The notes beneath the pieces were generated by a model. That model was not told the DNA's origin. It saw only the letters and a list, made by a program, of their open reading frames with translations, and ran no database searches. The position numbers were made by a program, and so were the translations under genes. A stretch of DNA of 29,895 nucleotides, taken from the NCBI GenBank assembly GCA_035637115.1, contig DASPXV010000184.1, positions 1-29,895 on the forward strand, given 5' to 3'. Below, piece by piece: positions 15,956 to 22,923 of this stretch. The DNA comes from JAICSD01 sp035637115. GTDB lineage: Bacteria; Acidobacteriota; Vicinamibacteria; Vicinamibacterales; 2-12-FULL-66-21. The first letter of the stretch is position 1, and each line of letters opens with the position of its first letter.

Positions 15956-16473
15956 CCTGCGAGATACCGTTCGCGCAGGATTTCATTGTGGTAATCCGCA
16001 TGCCCGGCAATAAGGTAGGCGAGCGCCCGGACGCTGAATGGATTGCCGCTGGCGACGCCTGTCCTCGTCCACCCGTGTTCAGGCAGATTCTGGAAGAAGG
16101 TGAGCGTGCCGGCGCGGACGGCCTCGAATTCCTCCACGATCGATTGCCAGGATCGCGCGTCCGCATTCGAAGCCGCGACCGCAACTTCCTGGTCGAAGCT
16201 CGGAAGCTCCGAATCGAACCCGCGCGCGAACCAGAACGCGCGCGACACGAAGAGCCGCTCGGTGTCGTTCACGTGCCCGGCCGCCTCGCGGATGCTCCAC
16301 TTGCCAGGCGCGTAGCGATGACGGGACTGCTCGTCGGTGATGCCGCGCAGGAGCGCCAGCGTGTCGCGTCCCTGGCTTGCAAGGACCGCGCAGATGTCGG
16401 CGTCCTGGATGCGGTCGATGTACTTGAAGTAGTACTCCTTTGCCTCGCTGCTGTCGGGCCGGCGATTGACCAT
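15910..16473 (-). CDS. DinB/YfiT-like metalloprotein
   Basis: About 187 residues. The four-helix-bundle DinB_2 family is indicated by KWSIREAAGHVNDTERLFVSRA and, later, ALAYLIAGHADYHNEILRERYL. The three histidines (GH-V-N-D, then H-x3-H) are the usual metal site. Such proteins are putative thiol-dependent transferases or hydrolases (bacillithiol/mycothiol S-transferase-like superfamily); the substrate is unknown. The ATG at 16473 has AAAGGA eight bases upstream. That site lies inside the 3' end of the M20 amidohydrolase remnant, whose stop is only 2 bp before this ATG. The 3' end overlaps the convergent DUF3667-like gene. Confidence 0.87.
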   Translation of the reverse strand: MVNRRPDSSEAKEYYFKYIDRIQDADICAVLASQGRDTLALLRGITDEQSRHRYAPGKWSIREAAGHVNDTERLFVSRAFWFARGFDSELPSFDQEVAVAASNADARSWQSIVEEFEAVRAGTLTFFQNLPEHGWTRTGVASGNPFSVRALAYLIAGHADYHNEILRERYLAGHAVVNSVTSSNTNR

Positions 16474-16475
16474 GG

Positions 16476-16703
16476 TTACTGTCCTTTCGACAGGTAATCG
16501 AGGATGAACTTTACGGTGCCCGGAACGCTTGTCTTCACCGCGCTGAGGACACTGGCCACGCCGAGCTGAACAACCGTGTGGATGTCGTGGCCGCACGCGT
16601 GCATTACGCCGACCTCCTGCCCGAGATACGTCGCACGCGCCTTCGACGCGAACGGCAGGTTCGTCGCTCCAGTCACAGGCAGTGCGTCCATGTCCGCCCC
16701 CAG
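16476..16703 (-). pseudogene. Remnant of an M20 amidohydrolase/peptidase
   Basis: Only about 75 codons survive. From LGADMDALPVTG through ATYLGQEVGVMHACGHDIHT to PGTVKFIL this is the metal-binding N-terminal core of M20D-type amidohydrolases (H-x-C-G-H-D-x-H). An intact enzyme has about 70-100 residues before this and about 300 after. Upstream the frame meets TAG just before NLGAD. Downstream the sequence leaves the family at the point where FQPAEEG would be expected, and ends in DYLSKGQ and TAA. Both ends are therefore lost, the 5' end at the VWFA-related gene and the 3' end at the DinB start. Translation from ATG 16691 is possible, but the product would lack most of the catalytic domain. 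Confidence 0.78.
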
Positions 16704-16717
16704 ATTACACTAGCGGC

Positions 16718-17638
16718 ATGACACGCTTCCTCGTCTCGTGCGCGGTGGCCGCGGCGCTGGGAGCCGTGGTCGCGGCCGCGCAAGTGCCCGTCGAAGGGCC
16801 GCGGACCGCCGTCCTGATCGATGCCATCGCGATCGACAAAAACGGCGCGCCAGTCCTTGATTTGAAGCCTGGCGAACTGGAGGTATGGATCGGACATTTC
16901 CGCGTGCCGATCGATACCCTCGAGCTCGTGACTCCGGCCAGCGAGTCGCACGGCGGACGGCTAGTCATCCTATTGCTCGACGACATTACTGTACCGCTGC
17001 CGCAAATGGCGCGCGTCCAGGAGGTCGCGCGCCGCTTCGTCACTCGCATAGCGCCCGACGATCAGATGGCCATCGTGATGCTCAACGATCCGATCGTCGA
17101 GAGCACGAACGAACCGGCGAAGCTGCGGCGGGCGATCGACCGCTACAACGTGCGCGCGACAGGCGTGATGCGCAGCGACCAGCTCGGCGCGCACGTGATC
17201 AAGACCGTAGGCAATATCGCGCGCGCACTGACGGAAGCCGGCGATGGACGAAAAGTGATCGTCGGAATCGGATCGGGATGGCTGTTCGACAGACCGATTC
17301 CTCCCCCTTCGGTCGGAAGCGATCTGCTGCCGGAATGGATCGACGCCATGCGCGCGCTGTCACGCTCACACGCGACCTTCTATGCGATCGATCCCGCCGG
17401 CGTGGGAAGCACGCGCGTGGACGGCGGCAATACCGGCTTCGCGCGGGAGACCGGCGGCCTGGCGTTCATCAATACGAACGACTTGAACGGCGCCGCGGAT
17501 CGTATCCTGCGTGAATCCGGCAGCTACTACCTGATCGGCACGGCGAGTCCGCCTGTGGGAGGCAAGGGATTACGCGAGCTCGAGGTCCGCTCGCTGCGCA
17601 AGGGGGTCACAATCCGCGCGCGCCGCGCGATTCACTGA
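16718..17638 (+). CDS. VWFA-related Acidobacterial domain protein
   Basis: About 306 residues with a signal peptide (MTRFLVSCAVAAALGAVVAAAQ). After it come VLIDAIAIDKNGAPVLDLKPGELEVWIGHF, LVILLLDDITVP, VARRFVTRIAPDDQMAIVML, RALTEAGDGRKVIVGIGSGW and ATFYAIDPAGVGS, the pattern of the VWFA-related Acidobacterial domain family: a degenerate von Willebrand A fold preceded by a short beta segment. The usual DxSxS MIDAS motif is replaced by LLDDIT, so metal binding may differ from classical VWA domains. The family is abundant in Acidobacteriota and its function is unknown. I chose the ATG just before the signal peptide. The last 7 bp overlap the convergent esterase gene. Confidence 0.87.
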   Translation: MTRFLVSCAVAAALGAVVAAAQVPVEGPRTAVLIDAIAIDKNGAPVLDLKPGELEVWIGHFRVPIDTLELVTPASESHGGRLVILLLDDITVPLPQMARVQEVARRFVTRIAPDDQMAIVMLNDPIVESTNEPAKLRRAIDRYNVRATGVMRSDQLGAHVIKTVGNIARALTEAGDGRKVIVGIGSGWLFDRPIPPPSVGSDLLPEWIDAMRALSRSHATFYAIDPAGVGSTRVDGGNTGFARETGGLAFINTNDLNGAADRILRESGSYYLIGTASPPVGGKGLRELEVRSLRKGVTIRARRAIH

Positions 17639-19380
17639 GCGCGCATCGCAGCCGCTGCGATTTCCTTCGGCGTAAGCTGCCTCGCTTCGACGCGAATGCC
17701 CCTGACGGCGAAGCGATCCCCGGCATTATGAGCGACAACGTTGCTCCCTGCCATCGACGCCGCGGTCTGGAAATCACCGGCCCGGCGCAGCCCCGGAATG
17801 TCGACACGATCGATGAACTGCTGATCGTTCGATGTATCGAATCGATCGACATCGAGGATGGCGCGGCGGACCGGCGCGATCGCGGCGGCGAGCAACGCTG
17901 GCAACGCCGCGTCCCCATCGGCGACGAGCACCGCCGAAGGGGCCTCGCGCAGCGCCGCGACGAGGTCGGCGACGCGCTGGCTCGCGGGCGTGCGGTTGTA
18001 GGTTTCGAAGTGCCGAACTTTCTCCGCTTCGACCTGGTCGAAGGGCGTAAACGTGACCGGCCGAATCTCAAAGCCCGCCGCCTCGAGCGCGGCGGTAATC
18101 TCCGCCCGTGACGTCGCGACGACTGCGACGCGGCGAGCAGATGGAACCGGCTTCGCGGCGGGCAGCGATGCGGGATCGCCGAACCCGAGCGCGTGACGCA
18201 GCGAGGCGGCAAGCTCCGGATTGGCTGCCGACGAATCGCGGCGCTCCATCAGCTGCGACTTGACCATCGAGATCCATTGCGTCGTGAGCTGCTCGGCCGT
18301 GACGGCATTTTTCGGGAGTGAGCGGCCGTAGAACACCAGCAGGTCCGCGACCGAATCCACGCTGAATGATTTCTCGGGACGCTTCACGTTTTCCGGCGCA
18401 TGCTGCAGCCAGCGCGCCATCCAGGCGTAGACCGCCTCGCGGCTGTCCTTGTTGTAGTTATGTTCCGCATTCATGCGGACGGCGGTGACCTTCGTGACGG
18501 CGTCGAAGAGCGAGTACGCCGATCGTACCGCGGGATACTCGTTCTCCAGCGTCTCTGCGGTCCAGTCGCCCGTCGCCGACACCATCAACAGCGGGCGCGG
18601 CGCGATCGTCGCGGCAATCTCCACGTTGTTGGTGTCGAGCCGAAGACCGGGCAGGTTCTCACACAGGCAACCGCCCTGCATGTGGAGTGAGATCATGTTG
18701 ACCGGCGCAGCCACTGCGACGCGCGGGTCCACCGCGGCCAGCAGGAACGTCTGCGTCCCACCGCCGGACTCGCCGGTGACGCCAAAGCCGTCCCTCCGCA
18801 CGTAGGGAAGCGTCTCGAGGAAGTCGAGCGCGCGGATGCTGTTCCACAGTTGCAGTCCGCCGAGACTGAGTCCCCACAGAGATTCGCGTTTGCCGCCGAA
18901 CGTGTGCGTGAGCTGCCGGCTGTCGCCGTAGCCGATCATGTCGTGCGTGAAGACGACGAACCCCTGCCGGGCGAGGCCGATGGCGCGGCCGGGAATCGAG
19001 GCGACCGCCGTGTTCTCGAGCCGCCCGTACGTCCAGTGGCCGTGCGGCGAGAGGATCGCGGGGAACGGCCCATCGCCGATCGGACGGTAGAGATTTCCGG
19101 TGACGAAGAACCCGGGCAGGCTCTCGAAGTAGACCTTCGAGACGATGTAGTCGGCATGGCGGATTTCGTCGAACACGACGGGCGCCAGTGGCGTGCGCGG
19201 CGGGATCGGCAGGAGTCCCGCCGACGCGAGGATATGCTGCCGCACGTACTCGGCGCGGGGCGTCCAGCTCGCAAGCGAGGTGAAGCGCGGCGCTTCGAAC
19301 CGATCGTTGTGCGTCTTGTATGGCGGCTGCGCGGCGAGTGGAACCGTAAGCAGCGTCGCCATTGCGATGATGCGCATCAT
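17632..19380 (-). CDS. Exported alpha/beta-hydrolase esterase (acetyl-xylan-esterase-like)
   Basis: About 582 residues. Signal peptide MMRIIAMATLLTVPLAAQ. The N-terminal ~380 residues form an alpha/beta hydrolase: GPFPAILSPHGHW for the oxyanion region, nucleophile Ser205 in GVTGESGGGTQTF, an acid in SATGDWTAE and a His in MNAEHNYNKD. This fits the acetyl-xylan-esterase / dienelactone-hydrolase-like group common in Acidobacteriota and Planctomycetes. The remaining ~200 residues (from about SLRHALGFGD) hold a second alpha/beta-like segment (RRVAVVATSRAEITAALEAAGFEI) without a recognisable nucleophile. It may deacetylate plant polysaccharides, but the substrate is inferred only from family resemblance. 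The start overlaps the metallophosphoesterase stop by one base (TGATG). Confidence 0.85.
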   Translation of the reverse strand: MMRIIAMATLLTVPLAAQPPYKTHNDRFEAPRFTSLASWTPRAEYVRQHILASAGLLPIPPRTPLAPVVFDEIRHADYIVSKVYFESLPGFFVTGNLYRPIGDGPFPAILSPHGHWTYGRLENTAVASIPGRAIGLARQGFVVFTHDMIGYGDSRQLTHTFGGKRESLWGLSLGGLQLWNSIRALDFLETLPYVRRDGFGVTGESGGGTQTFLLAAVDPRVAVAAPVNMISLHMQGGCLCENLPGLRLDTNNVEIAATIAPRPLLMVSATGDWTAETLENEYPAVRSAYSLFDAVTKVTAVRMNAEHNYNKDSREAVYAWMARWLQHAPENVKRPEKSFSVDSVADLLVFYGRSLPKNAVTAEQLTTQWISMVKSQLMERRDSSAANPELAASLRHALGFGDPASLPAAKPVPSARRVAVVATSRAEITAALEAAGFEIRPVTFTPFDQVEAEKVRHFETYNRTPASQRVADLVAALREAPSAVLVADGDAALPALLAAAIAPVRRAILDVDRFDTSNDQQFIDRVDIPGLRRAGDFQTAASMAGSNVVAHNAGDRFAVRGIRVEARQLTPKEIAAAAMRAQ

Positions 19381-20216
19381 CACGAACCTCGCAGTTCGAA
19401 CGCGGTCACTTCCGGCCGGACGTTGAACCGGACTTGAAGGAGATGGCCGACACCGCGGCTGATGTACAACCGGCGGTTGCCGGAGAGCGCAAACTCTCCC
19501 GAAGTGTAGCGGCGATTGCGTACCGGTAGTAGTGGCGGCGGCAGGAACGGCGGTTTGCACTGGCCGCCGTGGGTGTGCCCCGATAGCACCCAGCCTTCAT
19601 AATGCTCCCAGACGGGCAAATCCAGCGTGTCGGGATTGTGGCTGAGAACGATCGCGGCGCGAGCTGACGCAATCTGTCGGAGCGGCATGTACGGGCGGAA
19701 TTGATCCGCCCATAGATCGTCGAGACCCGCGATCTGAAGTCCTTCGACCTCCCGCACACCGTTGCGCAACACCTCGATCCCGAAAGCCTGAACGGTGTCT
19801 ACGACTTGTTGCGCGATGTCGGGGTGCGACCACGCAGGTCCGTAATCGTGATTGCCGAGCACCGCGACGGTGGCGATACGCCCCTTCGGGAAATGTGGAT
19901 AGACGTTGCAAATCTGATCGAACGAGCCGGCGTGATGACTTATGAAGTCCCCGGTGAACACCACGATGTCCGGCCGGAGAGCATCGACGCGACGGAACGT
20001 CTCCAGAACATAGTCGTCCGCGACCCGCGGACCGACATGGACATCGCTGATCTGGACGAGGATTTTTCCAATCAGTCGCGACGGCAGAAGGCGTATCGGC
20101 AAGGGCCGCCGAACGATCTCCAGCCGATGCGGCTCGACGCGCCAGGTGTAAAGGCCCATCCCACTCGCAACACCAGCACCGGCTGTCGCGAGAAACTTCC
20201 GGCGCGTCATCCGCAT
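19380..20216 (-). CDS. Tat-exported calcineurin-like metallophosphoesterase
   Basis: About 278 residues. Tat signal TRRKFLATAGAGVASG. The dimetal site motifs are in order: QISDVHVG, VFTGDFISHH, LGNHDYG, LSHNPD and SGHTHGGQ. The arrangement resembles YkuE-type phosphoesterases, which act on lipid or small phosphoesters outside the cytoplasm. Two starts are possible: ATG 20216, used here, or ATG 20210, which overlaps the upstream zinc-ribbon gene's stop (ATGA) and puts the RR pair directly after Met. Both give a working Tat signal. It is the middle gene of a three-gene overlapping run. Confidence 0.92.
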   Translation of the reverse strand: MRMTRRKFLATAGAGVASGMGLYTWRVEPHRLEIVRRPLPIRLLPSRLIGKILVQISDVHVGPRVADDYVLETFRRVDALRPDIVVFTGDFISHHAGSFDQICNVYPHFPKGRIATVAVLGNHDYGPAWSHPDIAQQVVDTVQAFGIEVLRNGVREVEGLQIAGLDDLWADQFRPYMPLRQIASARAAIVLSHNPDTLDLPVWEHYEGWVLSGHTHGGQCKPPFLPPPLLPVRNRRYTSGEFALSGNRRLYISRGVGHLLQVRFNVRPEVTAFELRGS

Positions 20217-20509
20217 TCATACCAGTCGTCGTGCAGCGACCACCCGGCGCATTGAAGGCACGACGTCCAGCGCCACTGGTGCTGACATCCGGGGCAGCGT
20301 CCCGCGGTCGAGAACGTGTTCCACTCCGTCCCGCACCAGTCGAACGGCGGCTCTGGCGTCCCGTCGTTATAGCAGCACCAGGTGCTCGACGCACTCGGAC
20401 GCCAGCCGCACAGCGGACACCGAATCCGCTCGAAGGAATCACGCTCGTCCTCACGGGAGTGATCCAACACCTTCACACGCTCGCGGGTTTCGGGTTGTCT
20501 CAGCAGCAT
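20207..20509 (-). CDS. Small Cys-rich zinc-ribbon-like protein
   Basis: 100 residues with ten cysteines: C31-P-L-C34, C45-C46, C59, C72-P-G-C75, C84-L-Q-C87 and C99. The CPxC knuckles suggest at least two zinc ribbons. The Trp content is also high (eight, mostly in W-C or C-G-W contexts). I do not recognise a named family. There is no signal peptide or TM segment, so it is probably cytoplasmic. Its stop overlaps the start of the metallophosphoesterase gene, which argues it is real. No ribosome site is evident before the ATG. It lies just after the heptamer repeat array. Confidence 0.62.
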   Translation of the reverse strand: MLLRQPETRERVKVLDHSREDERDSFERIRCPLCGWRPSASSTWCCYNDGTPEPPFDWCGTEWNTFSTAGRCPGCQHQWRWTSCLQCAGWSLHDDWYECG

Positions 20510-20520
20510 AGTCAGGATTC

Positions 20521-20634
20521 TGCAGTTGCCAGTCGCCAGTTGCCAGTTGCCAGTTGCCAGTCGCCAGTTGCCAGTTGCCAGGTTGCCAGTTGCCAGGTTG
20601 CCAGTTGCCAGTCGCCAGTCTCCAGTTTCCAGTC
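20521..20634. repeat. Heptamer repeat array CCAGTTG / CCAGTCG
   Basis: About 15 copies of CCAG spaced mostly 7 bp apart (CCAGTTG, some CCAGTCG, two 8-bp CCAGGTTG units), decaying to CCAGTCT and CCAGTTT at the right end. Non-coding, between the Cys-rich gene start and the desaturase terminator. The arrangement is like the heptameric short tandem repeats known from cyanobacterial spacers. Confidence 0.9.
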
Positions 20635-20660
20635 CTGGATTGAGTTAGTTCATAGAGTAC

Positions 20661-20692
20661 AAAAAAATGGCGGCGGCCGAATGGCCGCCGCC
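20661..20692 (-). terminator. Rho-independent terminator of the desaturase transcript
   Basis: A perfect 10-bp GC stem (GGCGGCGGCC at 20669-20678, GGCCGCCGCC at 20683-20692) with a 4-base loop. Read on the minus strand it is followed by an adenine at 20668 and then a run of seven T (20661-20667). A longer outer arm GAGTTAGT (20642-20649) / ACTAACTC (20695-20702) encloses it. It ends transcripts of the DUF1015-serA-serC-desaturase group. Confidence 0.88.
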
Positions 20693-20710
20693 CTCACTAA
20701 CTCAGCCCAC

Positions 20711-20774
20711 AACTGGTAACTGGTTACTGGTTACTGGTTCTGGTTACTGGTTACTGGTTACTGGCGACTGGTTA
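20711..20774. repeat. Heptamer repeat array TTACTGG, inverted relative to the left array
   Basis: About nine units of ACTGG spaced 7 bp (TTACTGG, with TAACTGG, one 6-bp TTCTGG and one CGACTGG). The reverse complement, CCAGTAA, is a variant of the CCAGTTG unit on the other side of the terminator, so the two arrays face each other. The array runs into the TAA stop codon of the desaturase gene. Confidence 0.87.
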
Positions 20775-21635
20775 CGCTGCTTCCTCGACTGGGAGCGGCT
20801 CGCGCACCTTCGCGACCTTCAGGTCGCTGACAATGCCCAGGGCGTTGAACGCCTTCAGCGTGATCCAGGAGATGTCGAACTCGTACCACGCGAGGCCGTG
20901 ACGCGCGGAAACCGGGTGCGCGTGGTGATTGTTATGCCAGCCCTCGCCGAATGTAAGCAGCGCGACCCACCAGCTGTTGCGTGAGTCGTCGCGCGTCTCG
21001 AAGCGGCGCGAGCCCCACATGTGCGTCGCGGAGTTCACGAGCCACGTGCCGTGCAGCCCAACGACAACGCGCAGGAAGATGCCCCAGACCACCATCGACC
21101 AGCCGCCCATCGCAAGCAGCAACAGGCCGAGAACGGTAAGCGGTACCCAGTGATACGTGGTCAGCCAGCGGTAGAACTGATCGCGTCCCAGGTCTGGTGC
21201 GTACTTGCCCATCAGCTCGGTATTGTTGTGGTGAGTATCGCCGAACAGGATCCAGCCCATATGCGCCCAGAAACCGCCATCGCGCGGTGAATGCGGATCG
21301 CCGTCGTGGTCGGACAACTGGTGATGCTGGCGATGCGTGGCAACCCAGAAGATGGGCCCCCCCTCGAGCGTCAGGGTGCCGCAAATCGCTAGGAAGTATT
21401 CGAAGGTCTTCGACGTCTTGAAACCGCGATGCGTGTGCAGGCGGTGGTACCCGAGGCTGATCCCGAAGCCGACCGCCATCCAGTGCAGGACGATGGCGAT
21501 GACGAGATTCGGCCAGGAGAAGAACCAGAACGCCGCGATGGCAAGCACGTGGAACACAACCATGACACTGGCCGTGATCCAGTTCACGTTCGTAAGGGTA
21601 TATGCGGATTTAATGGCGGCGCGAAGTGTCGTCAA
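20772..21635 (-). CDS. Membrane fatty-acid desaturase (acyl-CoA delta-9 desaturase type)
   Basis: About 287 residues. The three histidine boxes that bind the di-iron centre are present: HRLHTH (H64-H69), HRQHH (H101-H105) and HNNHH (H234-H238). Paired TM regions lie at ~21-60 and ~160-205. It inserts a cis double bond into acyl chains using O2, affecting membrane fluidity. I chose the TTG at 21635 because GAGGAG stands five bases before it. The alternative GTG at 21668 has no ribosome site and would place that GAGGAG inside the coding region. It follows serC in the same direction and ends in the hairpin terminator. Its electron donor is not encoded nearby. Confidence 0.9.
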   Translation of the reverse strand: MTTLRAAIKSAYTLTNVNWITASVMVVFHVLAIAAFWFFSWPNLVIAIVLHWMAVGFGISLGYHRLHTHRGFKTSKTFEYFLAICGTLTLEGGPIFWVATHRQHHQLSDHDGDPHSPRDGGFWAHMGWILFGDTHHNNTELMGKYAPDLGRDQFYRWLTTYHWVPLTVLGLLLLAMGGWSMVVWGIFLRVVVGLHGTWLVNSATHMWGSRRFETRDDSRNSWWVALLTFGEGWHNNHHAHPVSARHGLAWYEFDISWITLKAFNALGIVSDLKVAKVREPLPVEEAA

Positions 21636-21640
21636 CGTGG

Positions 21641-21646
21641 CTCCTC
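21641..21646 (-). promoter_or_regulatory. Ribosome binding site supporting a TTG start for the desaturase
   Basis: GAGGAG on the minus strand, five bases before TTG (21633-21635). Confidence 0.6.
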
Positions 21647-21691
21647 GGAAATGTTTTAGAGGAACCACGATAGCAGCCCCTTTTCGGGCCG

Positions 21692-21697
21692 ATTGTA
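21692..21697 (-). promoter_or_regulatory. Candidate -10 box for the desaturase
   Basis: TACAAT on the minus strand (5 of 6 to TATAAT), about 55 bases before the TTG start, in an AT-rich part of the serC-desaturase spacer. No convincing -35 box at 17 bp. It suggests the desaturase can be transcribed separately from serC. Confidence 0.35.
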
Positions 21698-21739
21698 AGA
21701 CTTCTGTACTTCGCTAAGTTGTTGAAAAGTCAGACACTT

Positions 21740-22831
21740 TCAGCCGTTTTTACGCTCAAAGTCGCGCATGAACTCGACCAGGGCGTCAATGCCCGCCTCG
21801 GGGAATGCGTTGTAAATCGATGCGCGCATGCCCCCGACGGAACGATGTCCCTTGAGACCGTCCAGACCTGCGGCCGTGGCCTCCTTCGCGAACTTCTTGT
21901 CGAGCTCTTCATTGGGCAGCCTGAACGTCACATTCATTCGCGAACGGCAGTCCTTGTGCGCATGCCCCCGGAAATAGCCGCTGCGATCGATCTCGGCGTA
22001 CAGCTTGTTCGCCTTCCGCGCATTGGCGGCATCCATCCCCTCGAGCCCGCCGTTCTTGAGCAGCCACGTCATGACCAGCCGCATCACGTAGATCGGAAAC
22101 ACGGGGGGCGTGTTGTACAGCGACTGGTTCTCGGCATGCACGGCATAGCTCAACATGGTGGGTAGCGTCGAAGGAGAGCGCTTCAGCATGTCCTCGCGGA
22201 TGATGACGAGAGTGACGCCGGCCGGCGCCAGGTTCTTCTGCGCGCCCGCGTAGATCAACGCATGCTTCCCCACGTCGATCGGCCGGCTGAAAATGTCGGA
22301 TGACATGTCGGACACGAGCGGCACGCCGCCGACGTCCGGCAGCCAGTGGAACTCGGTCCCGAAGATCGTGTTGTTCGACGTCATGTGGACGTAGACAGCG
22401 TTCGGATCGAGCTTCAGCTCCTCCTGCTTCGGCAGCCGCGTGAAGTTCTCCGACTCGGTTGAGGCCGCGATCCTGACGCCGCCCACTTTTTTCGCTTCCT
22501 TGACCGCCTTCTGCCCCCACGCGCCGGTCACGATGTAGTCCGCCGACCCGTTCGCGGGCAGGAGGTTCATCGGCACCATCGAGAACTGCAGGCTGGCGCC
22601 ACCCTGCAGGAAAAGGATCGTGTAGTCCGCGGGGATTTTCGCGAGCGTCCGCATGTCCGCTTCGCAGCCGTGGATGATGTCGTCGAACGTCTTCGAGCGG
22701 TGGCTGATCTCGAGGATCGACATGCCAACGCCGGGCAGCGCCAGCAGATCGCGCTGCGCCTCCTGGAGCACTTCGACGGGAAGGACAGCCGGTCCGGCGG
22801 AAAAATTGAAGATTCGGGTGTTTGAAATCAT
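21740..22831 (-). CDS. serC: Phosphoserine aminotransferase
   Basis: 363 residues, the normal family length. This PLP enzyme converts 3-phosphohydroxypyruvate and glutamate to phosphoserine, and also acts in PLP synthesis. Visible: NFSAGPAVLPVEVL at the N-terminus, EISHRSKTF, FLQGGASLQFSMVPMNLL, SNNTIFGTEF, DMSSDIFSRPIDV and the PLP-binding Lys199 in IYAGAQKNLAPAGVT, then NTPPVFPIYV and KGHRSVGGMRASIYNA. Cytoplasmic. It lies 92 bp after serA on the same strand. No ribosome site precedes the ATG; instead the 13-mer GACAAGCAGATGA, shared with serA, spans the start. Confidence 0.96.
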   Translation of the reverse strand: MISNTRIFNFSAGPAVLPVEVLQEAQRDLLALPGVGMSILEISHRSKTFDDIIHGCEADMRTLAKIPADYTILFLQGGASLQFSMVPMNLLPANGSADYIVTGAWGQKAVKEAKKVGGVRIAASTESENFTRLPKQEELKLDPNAVYVHMTSNNTIFGTEFHWLPDVGGVPLVSDMSSDIFSRPIDVGKHALIYAGAQKNLAPAGVTLVIIREDMLKRSPSTLPTMLSYAVHAENQSLYNTPPVFPIYVMRLVMTWLLKNGGLEGMDAANARKANKLYAEIDRSGYFRGHAHKDCRSRMNVTFRLPNEELDKKFAKEATAAGLDGLKGHRSVGGMRASIYNAFPEAGIDALVEFMRDFERKNG

Positions 22832-22848
22832 CTGCTTGTCTTTCTCAT

Positions 22849-22912
22849 AGGAGGTAAAGAGTTCAGGAGAAAGTCAGCTAAGAAAGAACTTCTCCTGATC
22901 TCCTAACCTCCT
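22849..22912. repeat. Inverted repeats of AGGAG units in the serA-serC spacer
   Basis: AGGAGGT (22849-22855) pairs with ACCTCCT (22906-22912), and inside it TCAGGAGAA (22863-22871) pairs with TTCTCCTGA (22890-22898). The right half is an 8-bp repeat (CTCCTGAT, CTCCTAAC, CTCCTGCA). There is no T-run after the stem in the direction of transcription, so it does not look like a terminator. Confidence 0.65.
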
Positions 22913-22923
22913 GCAAAAATTCG

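Noticed and set aside
15956..16013. C-terminal extension of the DUF3667-like protein in its original frame
   Set aside because: After the frameshift that frame encodes a Cys/Ser/Arg-rich tail unlike the family and lies antisense to the DinB gene.
20521..20634. CRISPR-like array
   Set aside because: The period is 7-8 bp with no unique spacers of 25-40 bp and no cas genes; it is a simple short-unit repeat.
21676..21690. Terminator after serC (CCCC-TTTT-CGGG region)
   Set aside because: The stem is about four base pairs with a mismatch, too weak; read-through or separate promoter use for the desaturase is equally possible.
22849..22855. AGGAGGT as a ribosome binding site
   Set aside because: It is on the plus strand, where no gene starts; both flanking genes (serA, serC) are on the minus strand. 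It is better explained as one arm of the inverted repeat.
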